From Pterobdella sp. o SKG-2022 (taxonomy: Eukaryota > Annelida > Clitellata > Hirudinida > Piscicolidae), in NCBI GenBank assembly GCA_964035795.1, contig OZ038324.1:1531779-1595778 (forward strand): DNA of 64,000 nucleotides, read 5' to 3'. Made by a program: the position numbers and the translations under genes. Position 1 is the first letter of the stretch; every line of letters begins with the position of its first letter. The notes below the pieces were generated by a model, which searched no databases, was not told where the DNA came from, and saw only the letters and a program-made list of their open reading frames with translations. Positions 42,820 to 54,800 of this stretch are shown here, piece by piece.

Positions 42820-43489
42820 TATTTCTGTTTATTTCTAACTCTTATGTCTGTATTTCACAACCCATGTGAAAACAAAATATATTTTTAAAAACAAACTTAA
42901 GTTTTTATTTGTATAATTGTATTTATATAAGAGATACCAATATATTTTTTTTAAAGTATTATGAAAATTTATTGAATTAATTATTTATTCATCATATTTA
43001 TGTTGTAAGTAGTTAACTCAATAATTTTATTTTATCTCAATTTAATTTTTTTCATATTGATTTAATTTTAATTTAGTTTTTAATTAGTTGTCTAACATTA
43101 TTCAATTTAAATTAAATTTGAGAAATTATTTCAAAAGATAATTTATGAATGTTTTTCCTTAACACTCAGCAATACTACGCCATTTTTAATTAGTACGCCA
43201 TTTTCTGTTTTGTCATAGTTGTTTCATTCGATCTTATGTCGGTTGTTCCAGCTTCGTAATAATTTCTATTAATTAGTATTTTTAAAATTTAGAAATAAAC
43301 GAACATTTTGTATTCTTTTTTCGAAAGAAAATAGAATTTGTGATAAAGTATCTTCAACAGATTGTGAACTTGAAATTCGCAAGCAAAAATCTTTAAAAAT
43401 CTAAAAATTACATCCAATATATTTAGAAAGTACGCCTACATTTTTATTCAAGCATTTTTATAAAATCAATAAAGAAAAACAGCGTTAAA
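42820..43489. promoter_or_regulatory. Divergent promoter region of NOL10 and PPP1R10
   Basis: The two start codons face away from each other across 670 bp. The motif CGCCATTTT (reverse AAAATGGCG, YY1-like) occurs twice, at 43178-43186 and 43196-43204, 18 bp apart. The same nine bases occur upstream of Rab1. No TATA box placement was evident. Shared or bidirectional promoter use is inferred. Confidence 0.45.
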
Positions 43490-46400
43490 ATGACGGATAG
43501 CCAGGGTTGGATAATTTCTGACAATTCTACTTTTGTTGGCGAAGATAATTGTGTTTATCAGCTGGTGAATGTTGGCGAAGATCAGCAATTTAGCGATTAT
43601 TCAACTCTGCAGAATCTTTTGGATGGTAACGAGGTCCTTCTGACGGATCCCTCCGGTGCCCGCGTTTTTGATCAAAGTCCATTTTTAGATGGAAATATAG
43701 TTTTGGATCAAAATTCTGAACGCAATTCGAATCTTAAGCGTTCCGATGATGTAGTAATTTCAAACGAAAAAGAGACTCGAGTTGGGGCTATGAGTTGTGA
43801 TTATCAAGCACCCGCTGATCAAGCGAGCACCGTCATGTATGTTGATGATTTGAAAGAAGAGTTAGAAAGGGAAAATAATTGTAAAAAAGAATTAGCAGAA
43901 GTCATCGAGAATGATATAGATGCAGATGTAAATATTAAGCTTCCAAATAATCCAAAAGAAATGCTCGACACCCTCACACCGATGCTCGAAGTCAATGGAG
44001 GCCTTAAGAAGAATAATCAAGAATCTTTCCTAAAGTTAGTAATATTTTAGATTCAAAGTATTTTATCAGTTTTTTTCAGGGTTGGATTTTGTCATTTCAT
44101 TAAATTTAGATATTATTTTAATTGAAAGTTGTCAGGAGAGCCAAAATATCTAAAGCTGATTTTTGTTTTTTTTTTATTATTTCACATATACAAGTTTTTA
44201 ATTTTTGAATGATTATTCAATGTAGGATTATGAAATTCTGTGATCTAATGCCTCTACAATGTCTTTTGATCAACATCATTCGGTCTTCCCAAAATATTGT
44301 TCTCAAAAAGTTTGCAATTTACCATTTACTGTTTTTATCTATAATTATAGTGTAACATATTAATATCTGTTGTGTGTTTTTTGTAAGGTTGTTGATGCAA
44401 GGAGGCTTCAATGAATTACATTCGTGGTTGAAAGAAGCTAGAAGTCATATAAACAAGCCTTTGATGCTGGAACTTTTGCAACTTTTCAAGCAACTCCCTG
44501 TCACAACCAAGCTTTTGAGAACAAATTCTTGTGCCAAAGAAATCAAACAACTCATTAAGCACAAGGATGAAAGTATGTTAATATATATTATGAATAATAA
44601 TAATCTCTATATTAGATTATACTGCTGTAGGCGTCCCAGTAGCTGGGGTATACAGCTAATTTGAAGATAATATATAATATGAATGCAATAGTTGAATATA
44701 CATAAGATATTGAAGTAATATAAATGAAATATCAAAATTCACATATTAAAAACACTGGTACTGTATTTATTACCTAAAACAATTGAGTTTTTCATTTGAA
44801 TATTTACGTTTGGCTCGAAGAATTAAAACAATTGAGTTTTTCCCTACTAAAGAATGTTCATCCAAAGTCTTTCATTTTGATGAATATAATTTTTTAAAAC
44901 TAATTTATTAGATTTTAAAGTAATTATGCTACAAGTAATATATCTTCAGTTCTATGTCTCATTCAAGTTGTTAATTTTATACTTGGTGCAATTAGATGTG
45001 ATAAAAGCTATTAAAATGAGTGCCCCATTACAGGAATATCCAGATTTGCCAGGGTGATTGTTGACAACTGGATGAAAGTTGTTTCTGATTCTTCTTCTAA
45101 AACAGGTATTTTTATTAGTCACATCTGTGATTTTCTCAGATGTGTTCATAAATTTTGAAACTGCTTGCAGAAAAATCCAAGAATGAAGAGAAAAAGTCTG
45201 AAAAAAAATCATCAAAAGATATCAGTCCTGTAAAGCAGTCTAAAAATTCAGAAAAAAAAGATAAAATAGAGGTTCCAAGTGAATCTCCTAAAAATGATGC
45301 TTTAGTTAATAATGATGTAGAAAATAAGGCTGTTAAAAATGAACGGCCTAAAACGGTGAAGAGGAGACAGTATACATTTAGAATGACAGGTGAAATATTA
45401 GTGTATTATGTCAGGGAGGCAACCTTCTTTCTCGCGTAGTCCTGGTGTTATTTCATCTAAATTTTATATCTTATCATAATTTGACTTTTTTGCTTTTGCA
45501 ATTGCTTTTTATCTGTGATATTTTTTGATTTTCAAATCATGTTTTTCTTGTTAAGTGTAAATTTTTGACAAAAGACCGAAACTATCTAGTCAGAATTTTG
45601 CTATTGTCTAACAGACGGTTATGCTTGTGTGTAATTTAATTAACTCATTTTCACAAATGAATCAAAAGTTGATCGAAAAGATCCAAATTATATGGTTCAA
45701 ATAGTGTTTTCTTGTTGCTTTTCAAGGTTCGAACCAAAGCGTTGAAACTCACGCCATTTTGTTTTAAAAGTCAGAAGTGAATCGCACTCAAAATTGGTAC
45801 TCTAGCGAGTACCCGTAAAATTTCAAAATTTTTAGTGCTGTCTTGTGAGATGCACTAAAAGTTCGTGAAAATTTATTTTAAAATGGGCGTGTCTTCAAAA
45901 TAACGTTGATGGTTGTCTTCCTAGGTTTATATTTGAATCATGGGTAGAAATTTTTATTGAAAAATATTTTTTTTTGGTAGGACTTGAAGAGGATGCGACG
46001 TTCAAATCGACAGTCAAGAAGTCTGAAGCTACTACACCAACCACCACAAAAGCTTCAGCTTTGTCTGGAGGTTCTTCAGACAAAAGTGATTCCGACAACA
46101 AATCAAGTTTCTTTGACGCTCTACAGTTCAACTCATCGTTTCTGCACAGAAAACGTAAATCATCTACAACTAACGCCAAATCTACAAGCACATCAACAAC
46201 TACTACATCGACTTCAACCACCGCTACAAAAGTTACTTCACCAACTGTTGCAGACAACGTTGAAGATGACATCTCAAGTGTTCTTCCCAATTTCTCGGTT
46301 AATATTGTTGAAAATCGTATTTTTTTTATTAATATTTAGAATTTTAATTTATCGTGAATAAGCGATAAGTTTTAACTTAGACTGATGTTCACTCAGTATT

Positions 46401-47883
46401 ACAAACCAGTGGAGGAGACTGATGCCTCAAAAACTCTCTCTGAAGTTGTTTCATCTTCATCACCGATCTACCACGATGCTGAAGAACCGGAAACGAAAAA
46501 GCTCAAAAAGTCAGTGAGCTGGGCCTCTGATGATGCCCTTTGTCACTTCCGCTACTTCGACGTTGACCCCACTGAACGCTGCAACGTCAACACTAACAAT
46601 TATTTTCAACGGGACGACAATGAGACTTTTGTTGATCATAGGAGACATGAGTTTCAGATGGAACGTGAGATGCTGCAGGAGTGGCACAAAGCCCAACATG
46701 CTCAGCCTGTGAGTGCCAAAATAGAGTGGTCCATGCCCAGAGTCATCGAATTCGAGCCTCCCAATGACGTGGTGCCTGGCTGTGAGAGCAAGGAAAAAGA
46801 TATCCAAAAAGAACGTGAAGCTAAAGTGCTTCAGTATATTTACTTTGACAAATCCAGGTACGTTTATAAGCATTGTGATCCATCATCTTTGACGTCTGCA
46901 ATGATTTTTATATGTTTCACCTTTATAAATTTAAATAATAACTCATTTTAATTCTAACTTTTTATTAGTTATGCATTTATAAAATATATTTTGATTGAAT
47001 ATTTCATTTTCCTTTTTGTAGTATTGTTGACTACCCAAATGAACCGGATTCTGAAACTGCTATAGAGGAAGTTGATTGTAAACTAATACCTCTGACTCCA
47101 GTTGAGGAAGATGAGGAAGTAATGGAGAATGACCAAGGTAGTCAAGAAGAAGAAAACGCCTCTACCACTCCAGGCCCCACAGTCTTATTACCCATTCTTT
47201 CCGATATGATCAATAATGTTATGAATAAAAATGTTCCTACTAATGCTACACTTGTTAATAATAACGAAAGTATTAATGCTTTTCCTAATCCAAATAATGA
47301 TTTTAGCAGTAATAATTTTCAAAATCAAACTTCACAAGTGAATCAGAACAATGAACCGACATTTTATAGCGGTGAAAATTATAACAATGTTCCAAGTAAC
47401 AGTTACAATTTTGATAGTAAAAACACCTTCAATAACACAAACCAACCTTTTTACGGGGCTTATAGCGGCTCGTTCAGTAATTCAAATGGTAACAAGTACA
47501 ATTATAACGATGCCAAGCCATCTGAACCTGCCTTCACCACAATGCCTTTCAACCAATCGAATCCTGTTTACCCTATAGGATTCAACCAACCCAGTTTTGA
47601 GCCATCTAGCCAACGGCTTCCCTTTGAAGGGGGTCGTGGTTTTGCAAGAGGCAGACCTGCGGACTTCCATAACTTCCGTCCAAATGGCAACTTTCCCACT
47701 AAAAAATTCAACAGAAACAAAAGTTCGCATTTTGCTTTTCTTCAAATATTGCTTGAAAATTGTTATTATTATTGATTTATTTCCATTTTTACAGATATTG
47801 ATACAAACGAAGTGTGCAGGTACTTTCTGCAAGGAAAATGTTTGTTCGGTTCAAATTGTAAAAAGATCCACCCTGCTAAATGA
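43490..47883 (+). CDS. PPP1R10: PPP1R10 (PNUTS), nuclear PP1 targeting subunit
   Basis: Scaffold that brings protein phosphatase 1 to chromatin and RNA polymerase II (PTW/PP1 complex; family knowledge). Eight exons join in phase: 43490-44034, 44388-44572, 45034-45105, 45171-45389, 45981-46297, 46397-46857, 47022-47722 and 47795-47883, for 862 aa. A TFIIS-N/LW-type helical domain starts at about residue 180 (FNELHSWLKEARSH, LLQLFKQLPVTTKLLR). A Lys/Ser-rich linker follows. The PP1-binding RVxF-type motif KSVSW is at residues 484-488, with FRYFDVDPTERCNVN just after it, as in vertebrate PNUTS. A Gly/Asn/Phe-rich region precedes a C-terminal CCCH zinc finger with C841, C849, C855 and H859, four residues before the end. 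The start follows in-frame initiator context AAAATGA. It is divergent from NOL10. Confidence 0.95.
44613..44658. repeat. Short dispersed repeat, copy B
   Basis: TTAGATTAT, then ACTGCTGTAGGC and GTCCCAGTAGCTGGGGT, then ATACAGC. It shares the GTCCCAGTARCTGGGGT core with 14503-14535. It sits just inside a PNUTS intron, after exon 2. Confidence 0.5.
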
Positions 47884-47949
47884 CCTCGACATTCATAACT
47901 TTCACCAAATTATTTTTGTAAACAGTGACTTGTAAATAGTGAAGTTTTC

Positions 47950-47955
47950 AATAAA
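47950..47955 (+). promoter_or_regulatory. Polyadenylation signal of PPP1R10
   Basis: AATAAA 67 bp after the PNUTS stop codon, followed by a T-rich run. Confidence 0.6.
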
Positions 47956-49845
47956 AATTATGGAATTTTTATTTGATTTTTGAGGTCATAAAACTCCATG
48001 GCATTTTGTCAGATGTTGCGAGAAGCTCTTAAGATTATTATACATATTTGTAAAAGTTTGAGGTTTGAGGTTGAAAAAGGTTGATAGACACGTGTTTTCA
48101 TTAAAGCTGAGATGTTTCAGCTTAATTAGTGCATCTTAAATTAGTAAAAAATCAAATCTATATTTCGTGAATAATTAGCCTACAAATGTGAATCATAAAA
48201 ACACGGTAATTATTTTTTTTGTTTTTAGTTAGTGTGTGAATCCTTAAGACAAATAAAAGACCAAAGGTCGCAAAAAAAACACGGTAATATTTGCATTTTC
48301 TATGAGACGAAGCTGCGATATATTTTTTATATATGGTCATCGGGTAACTAATGTTAGAGAATGATACAAGCATTTATTAGTCAAAAAAAGAATTTACTAT
48401 AAGAGCAAATATAAAATCTTTTTTAATAGTTTCCGTTCTTTTCACTTTTCAAACGTTTTTCATGAAGTATTTATTTGATTTCGCTGTAAATATTTTTGCA
48501 ACTCAGCGACAAATTTTGATTGTCAAGAAGCTTTCAAAGGATGCTTAAAGAAACAGAGTTGATTCTGTCAAGCCCAGTTTATTTTTTTGCAACATGAAGT
48601 CTTCACCCTGTGTTTTTCGGTGAGCTTTGACAAGTCCGCAACTTTAGTAAGAATGAATTAAAATTTTAATGTGGAGTTTTCAGTTTGGGCTTGTATTTAA
48701 AGCAAAATCTTCAATCAAAAAGATTAAATTTCAAGGGACAGCCTTTGTGGCTAACTTTCTTCACCGATGATTTTGAGCCAAAATCTACAGAAAACCCTTT
48801 TGCAATGTGGGAGAGTCAGTCAGTGTGGCTTGTGAGGTCACAAGACATCCATTTTCAATTATCTCGAAATTGACGTGTACTTCGTTTGCTATCTTTCTTT
48901 TAGTCTCATGTTACTGGCAGGCATTCGTTCCAATCAAGTTTCCATGTTTTAAATATTATTGAGCAAAGGCCCATAACTGAGTGACGGTCAGTAAAACGAT
49001 ACCAGAACAAGGTTCGTGACAGTTCTGTATGCTAAAACAGTAGCAACGGTAAACATGAAATTAGATTTTTTTTTAACGCATTATGGTATTGCCAAACTTA
49101 TCAAAAACTATTTGCTTTTGATAAAATATTGAAAACCCCTTTTGTGCATCTTTCTGTTTTCAATATTTTTTCGTTTATTTCTTCAAAAATGGGGATTTTA
49201 TAGATGCAACTTATCTAAAAAACTCAAATTTTCAATGAGTACAACCTTATTAAAATTCTTTAGTTTTTAAAAAATTTGTATCTATAAAATCCTCATTTTT
49301 GAAGAAATGAGCGAAAAACAACAAAAAACCTCTATTTTTTATACATTTATATATATTCTCTAAAGAATAAAATACATTAAGACGTTTCTAGAAAGTCTAT
49401 CTAGATTTCAAAAGGTGGACTTTTTTCACTTTTTTTATTCGAGGGCCTCAAAAAGGTGTCCCAAAAAAGCGTTGTGGACTGAAGAAGACTTTCATATTTT
49501 CTATGTAGCAGGCTAGTCTTTTTAAGATTAATTGAGGGTGATTGGAAACATAAGGTCCGCTATAGGAGTATAATAATTTATAGAGCACTTCTACGCATCG
49601 TTCAAGGCAGTCTGCTATGAACTGCTTGAAAAAAAGGTTTTAAGGTTCTATGTAAAAACAAATGTTGAAATGAATTTCAAAGAAAAGAACCTAAGAAAAA
49701 AAGTAGATTCAGCACAGAAATGAGAGGAAGGGATAATAAAGAGTTGAGAGCGGGCCAGCACGCTAAAGAGATAGTACGAACTTAGAGAGATAGGAAGGTG
49801 AATAAGAAATTTTGTATAAAAAGTAAAAATTTAATTGAAAAAACG
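47956..49845. other. Intergenic region after PPP1R10, no gene seen
   Basis: AT-rich sequence with several short unsupported open frames. The only structured feature is the hairpin at 49167-49318. Confidence 0.5.
49167..49318. repeat. Foldback element with approximately 42-nt arms
   Basis: The left arm (about 49167-49208, containing ATTTCTTCAAAAATGGGGAT) pairs with the right arm (about 49277-49318, containing ATCCTCATTTTTGAAGAAAT) with only a few mismatches around a central spacer of about 68 bp. It lies in intergenic DNA and has no coding sequence. Confidence 0.8.
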
Positions 49846-51050
49846 TTAATGAAGAGGTAGCCCGTAGAAATCAATTATATATGAGGATCTTAGAGTATTG
49901 AGGAGTATGGGAAACCAGACAAACAGCAGAGTTAGTAGCTTCAGTAAGAGGGTACAGAGTAGATTTAAAAAGACTAGTATAGAGAGTTGCGGTAGCCATG
50001 GTGAGAGAGAACAAGAAAGCTGAAAAAAATGTTGAGAGACATCATCAAAGTAAGGAGAGATTTGTCTGATGCCCTGCAGATGGTAGAAACAAGAAGAAGC
50101 AACAGAAATAATTCGAGATTTAAAAGAAAGAAAAGAAAAGAAGTCCAAGATTGTGAATAGTGGAGAAAAAATCAATAGTAAGGTTAGAAGAGGTTCCTAT
50201 GAAAAGGAGAAGAGAGGTTCAAAAAATAGATGAAGTTGAATTTTGAAAAAATGAGTTTACGACGCAGTCACTCCAAGTAAAAGAGAATTAAATTAGAAAG
50301 TTAGTTTTTCAGAAGTAGGAGGGAAAAAGGAAAAAAGAAAAGACATCGTCAGTTAAAAGCTGACTTTGGAAAGAGAATTCAATAAGACAAAGTATGAAGA
50401 ATAAAAAAAAGAGACCCGATGACAGATCTTTGAAAACAGAAAGAGAACAAAAGAATTATTACTAGTAACAGTATAAGGGCGATTAGAAAGATAAAAGGTA
50501 GGCCAAAAGAGAGAGGAACCAGAAATACCAAAAAAGGAGTCAAAATGGAAAGCTCTTCCCAGTGAATTCAAATCATTCTTTTTTGAATTATTCGAACAAT
50601 CACTCAAAACTCATTTTCATAGATTATAACTATTCATAAACTATACTAGTATTTCTAAGCGCCTCTGATACATGTTCAATTTATGTGAAAAAAATTATAT
50701 ACGAATGTAAATGAATAGAAAAATAAATAAATAAAAGTGGAAGTGGTTGGTTTGCTGTGTCAAAGGAAAAAAAGAAATTAAGATAAAAAGAAAAGAGAGT
50801 TTACCAGAATTAAAGGCTAGAAGATCTCCATTAGGGAATTTTAAAAAGCAAGTCTCTGTAGAATGGAATGTTTGAAAACCAGATTGAATAAAAAGATAAA
50901 GATTGCTGGGAAGAAGATAGTTGGAGGTAGATAGCTTTCTCAAAAATTTTAGAGAAAAAAGAAAGTTTAAAAATAAGACGGTACACAGGTAAGACAGGTT
51001 GTAGAAATCCAAAATTTTGCTGTTCTGTATCAAAATTCAAAAAAATTTCA
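49846..51050 (-). mobile_element. Old, degraded non-LTR retrotransposon (CR1/L2/Jockey-like RT remnant)
   Basis: Minus-strand frames keep the order of reverse-transcriptase landmarks: KLSFFSKIFEKAI, then IQSGFQTFHSTETCFLKFPN (51040-50695), FGISGSSLFWPTFYLSNRPY (about 50607-50353), and a C-terminal thumb-like stretch with YHLQGIRQISPYFDD and a closing FYGLPLH (50175-49846). Frameshifts and stops separate them, and aromatic and Leu substitutions are widespread. The YxDD core is not visible. It is a dead copy of an element other than the one at 58-61 kb. Clade assignment is by motif memory only. Confidence 0.65.
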
Positions 51051-51895
51051 TTTATGGTCTTTGTGAAGCCTGCGCAACTCCATTTTGTGGTGAGTCTAGC
51101 ATCACTCGCCTTTAGCTCGAAAACGCAGGCGGCACATTAGTTTGGAAAGAATAATAGAAAAGATGGAACATTTAATATGCTTTCAATCTCAGTAAGTTGA
51201 GACGGATTTTTGGGAGTTTTTGTTGTGCATTTTTTCACAAAACACTGTGTGAGTTCCATCTTTGTGTCTAGTCTGAATTTTTCTCTAGCGTAGTTTTGCA
51301 ATCATTTGCTCACTTTTTGAATGACTTTATGAGATATTTTTATGAATACGATAATCCTTCATCTACATGAACTAACGATTATAACCGATGAACTTTGAGT
51401 CCGTTGAGTTATTAAAAAATTATTTTTTTGCCTAATATTTTATACGTATATCAAATTCATAGCTGATCAATATTAGAAAAGTTTATTTATAATGTTTGAT
51501 AAACTAAATGATTAATGGCGATTTTTCACCCTTATCGAAATTTTACTGTGGGTCAGTTTTTGGTTCTTCCAGTTGGACTTTTCAAACTTATAATATCTAT
51601 AGTTTTAATTAAATTTTTAAATATTTTTGTTTCAAAAGCTTTATTAAACTTAAAAAATAGATTTTTTTGAGTTTTCAGCAGTGATAAACAACACAGTAAA
51701 GGAAGTGCTTATCGTAGGTGTAGTATAAAATATTTTCACATAAAACCTTTCGAAGAATTCAAATATTAAACTCAAATCTTCCTTTAATAATTTCATGTTC
51801 AAGATGTTTGAAACAAAGGTTTTTTTTACAGTTTCTCACATATAAAATTTGTATGGAATTTTAATGAACTAAAATAAATAAATAAAAGTTTCAAA
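51051..51895. other. Upstream region of anoctamin-10
   Basis: AT-rich sequence with no recognisable exon. It should include the ANO10 promoter and 5' untranslated region. Confidence 0.4.
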
Positions 51896-54800
51896 ATGAG
51901 TGACACTCAAAAATCTGATGAAGCTTGTCTTAATCGTGATGAGAAGTTCAATATTAGTTTAGAATTTCTTCTGCAAAGACTTGTTTCCGACGATGAGGGC
52001 ACAATACTATTGGAAATATCTACTGAATTAGATGAGAAATGCATTGAGTGGTTATTATCGCTTTTAAAAAACCCTCTGAACAAAAAAGGAGTTGAACTAG
52101 AAGTTCGTTATTTGGTGAAAAATGACAAGGTAATTCATGATTTGACAGTTTTTCATAAAACTTATATTAACAATATAGAAATGGGAGTTTCTAATAATTT
52201 TTTTATTTATCAGAAATTAATTTACCATGTGGGTGCAAAAATTAAAAGATTGATTGAAGCTGCAGAACTTATGAAACTCAAGAAGAAATACACAGATGGA
52301 TCTGTCAGGAACTTCAACATTGATGAATTTTTTATGTTTGCAGGCACTGGTGAGCTTAGATGCAATTTTAAAATTTATTTTCAAAAATATGTTTATATTT
52401 AATTGATAAGAAGCCTTACTATTTACTCACAAATATACTTTATGCAGATGATGTGAAAACAATTTTTAGTTCAAAAGAGAAACAAATGATTGTGTTACAT
52501 GAAATTGAAAGCATCAGGTTTTTTAATATGTTTTCTTAACTTCACCTTAAACTGAGATGTCTTAATGGTAGTGACAATCTGAAAAATTGTATTCTCTAGA
52601 TACAATGAGTCTCAATCTGATGTTCCAGATGGCCTCCCCAACTTTTATGAAGATCAATCCATCTGTAACCACCTTTAATTAATTATAACAAAATGACTTG
52701 CTATTATAGAGCACAACTTTCTACCACAGTCCCCTGTTTGAAGCACAAGGAGCTGTTGAACTTCTACCCCCTGCATGATCGCAGGGAATTGCAGGTGCTG
52801 CAGAGGGAGTGGATTACAGGCTTTATCAAGAGACAACCTCTAGGTGCTAAATGCTGATTTTTTGAGGTATTCTCCAAACTTAAGTCTAATGATGTTTCAA
52901 TGTTATCACCTCAGATCTCATCCACTCATATTTTGGAGACTCAATCTCAATCTATTTTGCTTTTCTTGGCTTTTATACAAAGAGCTTGATAATACCAGCA
53001 CTACTTGGTTTGACATTTCAACTGGTTGCTCTCTTCTCCACTGAGTGGGTCCTTGCCATATTCTGCATCTTCAACATCATTTGGACATCTATATTTTTGG
53101 TTTTCTGGAAAAGAAAATGTTCTGAATTAGCTTTCAAGTTGGTTATTTTGTGTTATTTGCACAAAATCAATATCTAAATGTGGCCTTCATTTTTTTTCAA
53201 AACTTGTCAAGATTTAGTTGGTAATAACATGAAAAAATATTATTATCAATAACATAAAAACAAAAATACTTTTTGTATGAATAAAAATTATAATCAAAAG
53301 ATCCCATATCAATAATATGAAAGATTTTTAAAATTTAATTACATGCAGTTCGAGATTACATCATCAAATTTTTTTCACAAAAATTAGTTCAACAAAGAAA
53401 TCATTAATAATCAAATGAACAAAATCCAGCCTAAATAACAACCTCAACACTTAACAGATGGGGAGCAAAGGCATCCAGCAAGTATGATGAGCCTCGTCCA
53501 GAGTTTCGAGGGACCTCTCGAGGCCACAATGAGGTGACAGGCAGATGTGAGCCTCTGTGCAACAGCAGATCCAAGTACTACCGGTGAGGAGTTGTCAGGC
53601 ATAGAAATGTGCAGTTTGTTGTATATTAACTCCATTCATGGTGCTTGAGGTTCAACCTCAGAAACACTGACTGCCACGTCGAAGAGGGAAAGATCACATC
53701 CAATGCACAATGTCTTCTTGATTGAGTGCGTTTTGATGATTTATCTGAAGTTGGGGATATGTCCTTGAAGCATTTGGATGGAGGACCTAGGTTTGCAGAA
53801 ACACTCCTCTTGGGACCCTCTCAATGATTGTTGCTCACAGTTCCTTGTTATTGACATCAGCCTGGATTATGGTTTTTTGGCTTTGAAGTCTTATAATCTT
53901 CCATATACTCACCATACTTGTCATGGTACTCTTAGCAATAAGGAGATGACTAAAGATCTCTATATATCAACTTCAGAATTATATAAATAATATTCTAAAG
54001 AATAACTCATTAATATGTATTCTGCGTAGTTTAATTTTTGAAACAATTAACAAACTATTGATACATGATATCTCTAAGTGATTTCATTTATTTATATTCT
54101 TTTCATCACTTTAATCACACCACCGCCAGCTTCTACAGTGTCTCCCTGCCAGTGATGTTTGTGGCATTGTTGGTGTGCATTGTGCTTGGAGTGGTGTACT
54201 TCATGCTTGAGGAGTGGATCAACATTAAATTCTCCGTTGAAGGTACTGTCAGATTAGATGATGTTGCCATCAGGCCAGGGCAATTATAACTCAGTTTCAT
54301 GGTTCAGAGTTGATTTTGAAACATTTCAGCTGATGAAATAAAACAAAGGCTCATAAGTTGGTAAAGTTTTTCGATTTCAGCGGAACCATTATGAGGTGAA
54401 CAGAATTGGAAAGCATCATCAACTTATGAGTCATTGTGTTTTGTTTGAAGTTTGTAGGCTCCTGATATGATCAATTTTTTAGTATTTCTATTCGATATTA
54501 TCTATATCAATAAGACGAACTTTATATTATCAAATTATCACTTGATAATGTAATGTTGTATTTTATCATTATTCGTAGGTTTACACCTATCATTTCAAAG
54601 ATATTTAATGATGATCGTTAAATTCATGTTAGAATAGATACACAAAGATGATTTTATGATAACAACATATTTTACGTCGATTTATCGGAGCAAAAAAATT
54701 TTTGAATATTGTTCATAAGCACATCAAGCTGTATAAAAAGTACATTTTATGATAAGGAACGTGGAAGAATTTTAGCAAATTTATTAAGCAAAAAAAACAG

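Noticed and set aside
48685..48873. 62-codon plus-strand frame between PNUTS and the old LINE
   Set aside because: No recognisable motif, no plausible neighbouring exons; chance open frame in AT-rich DNA.
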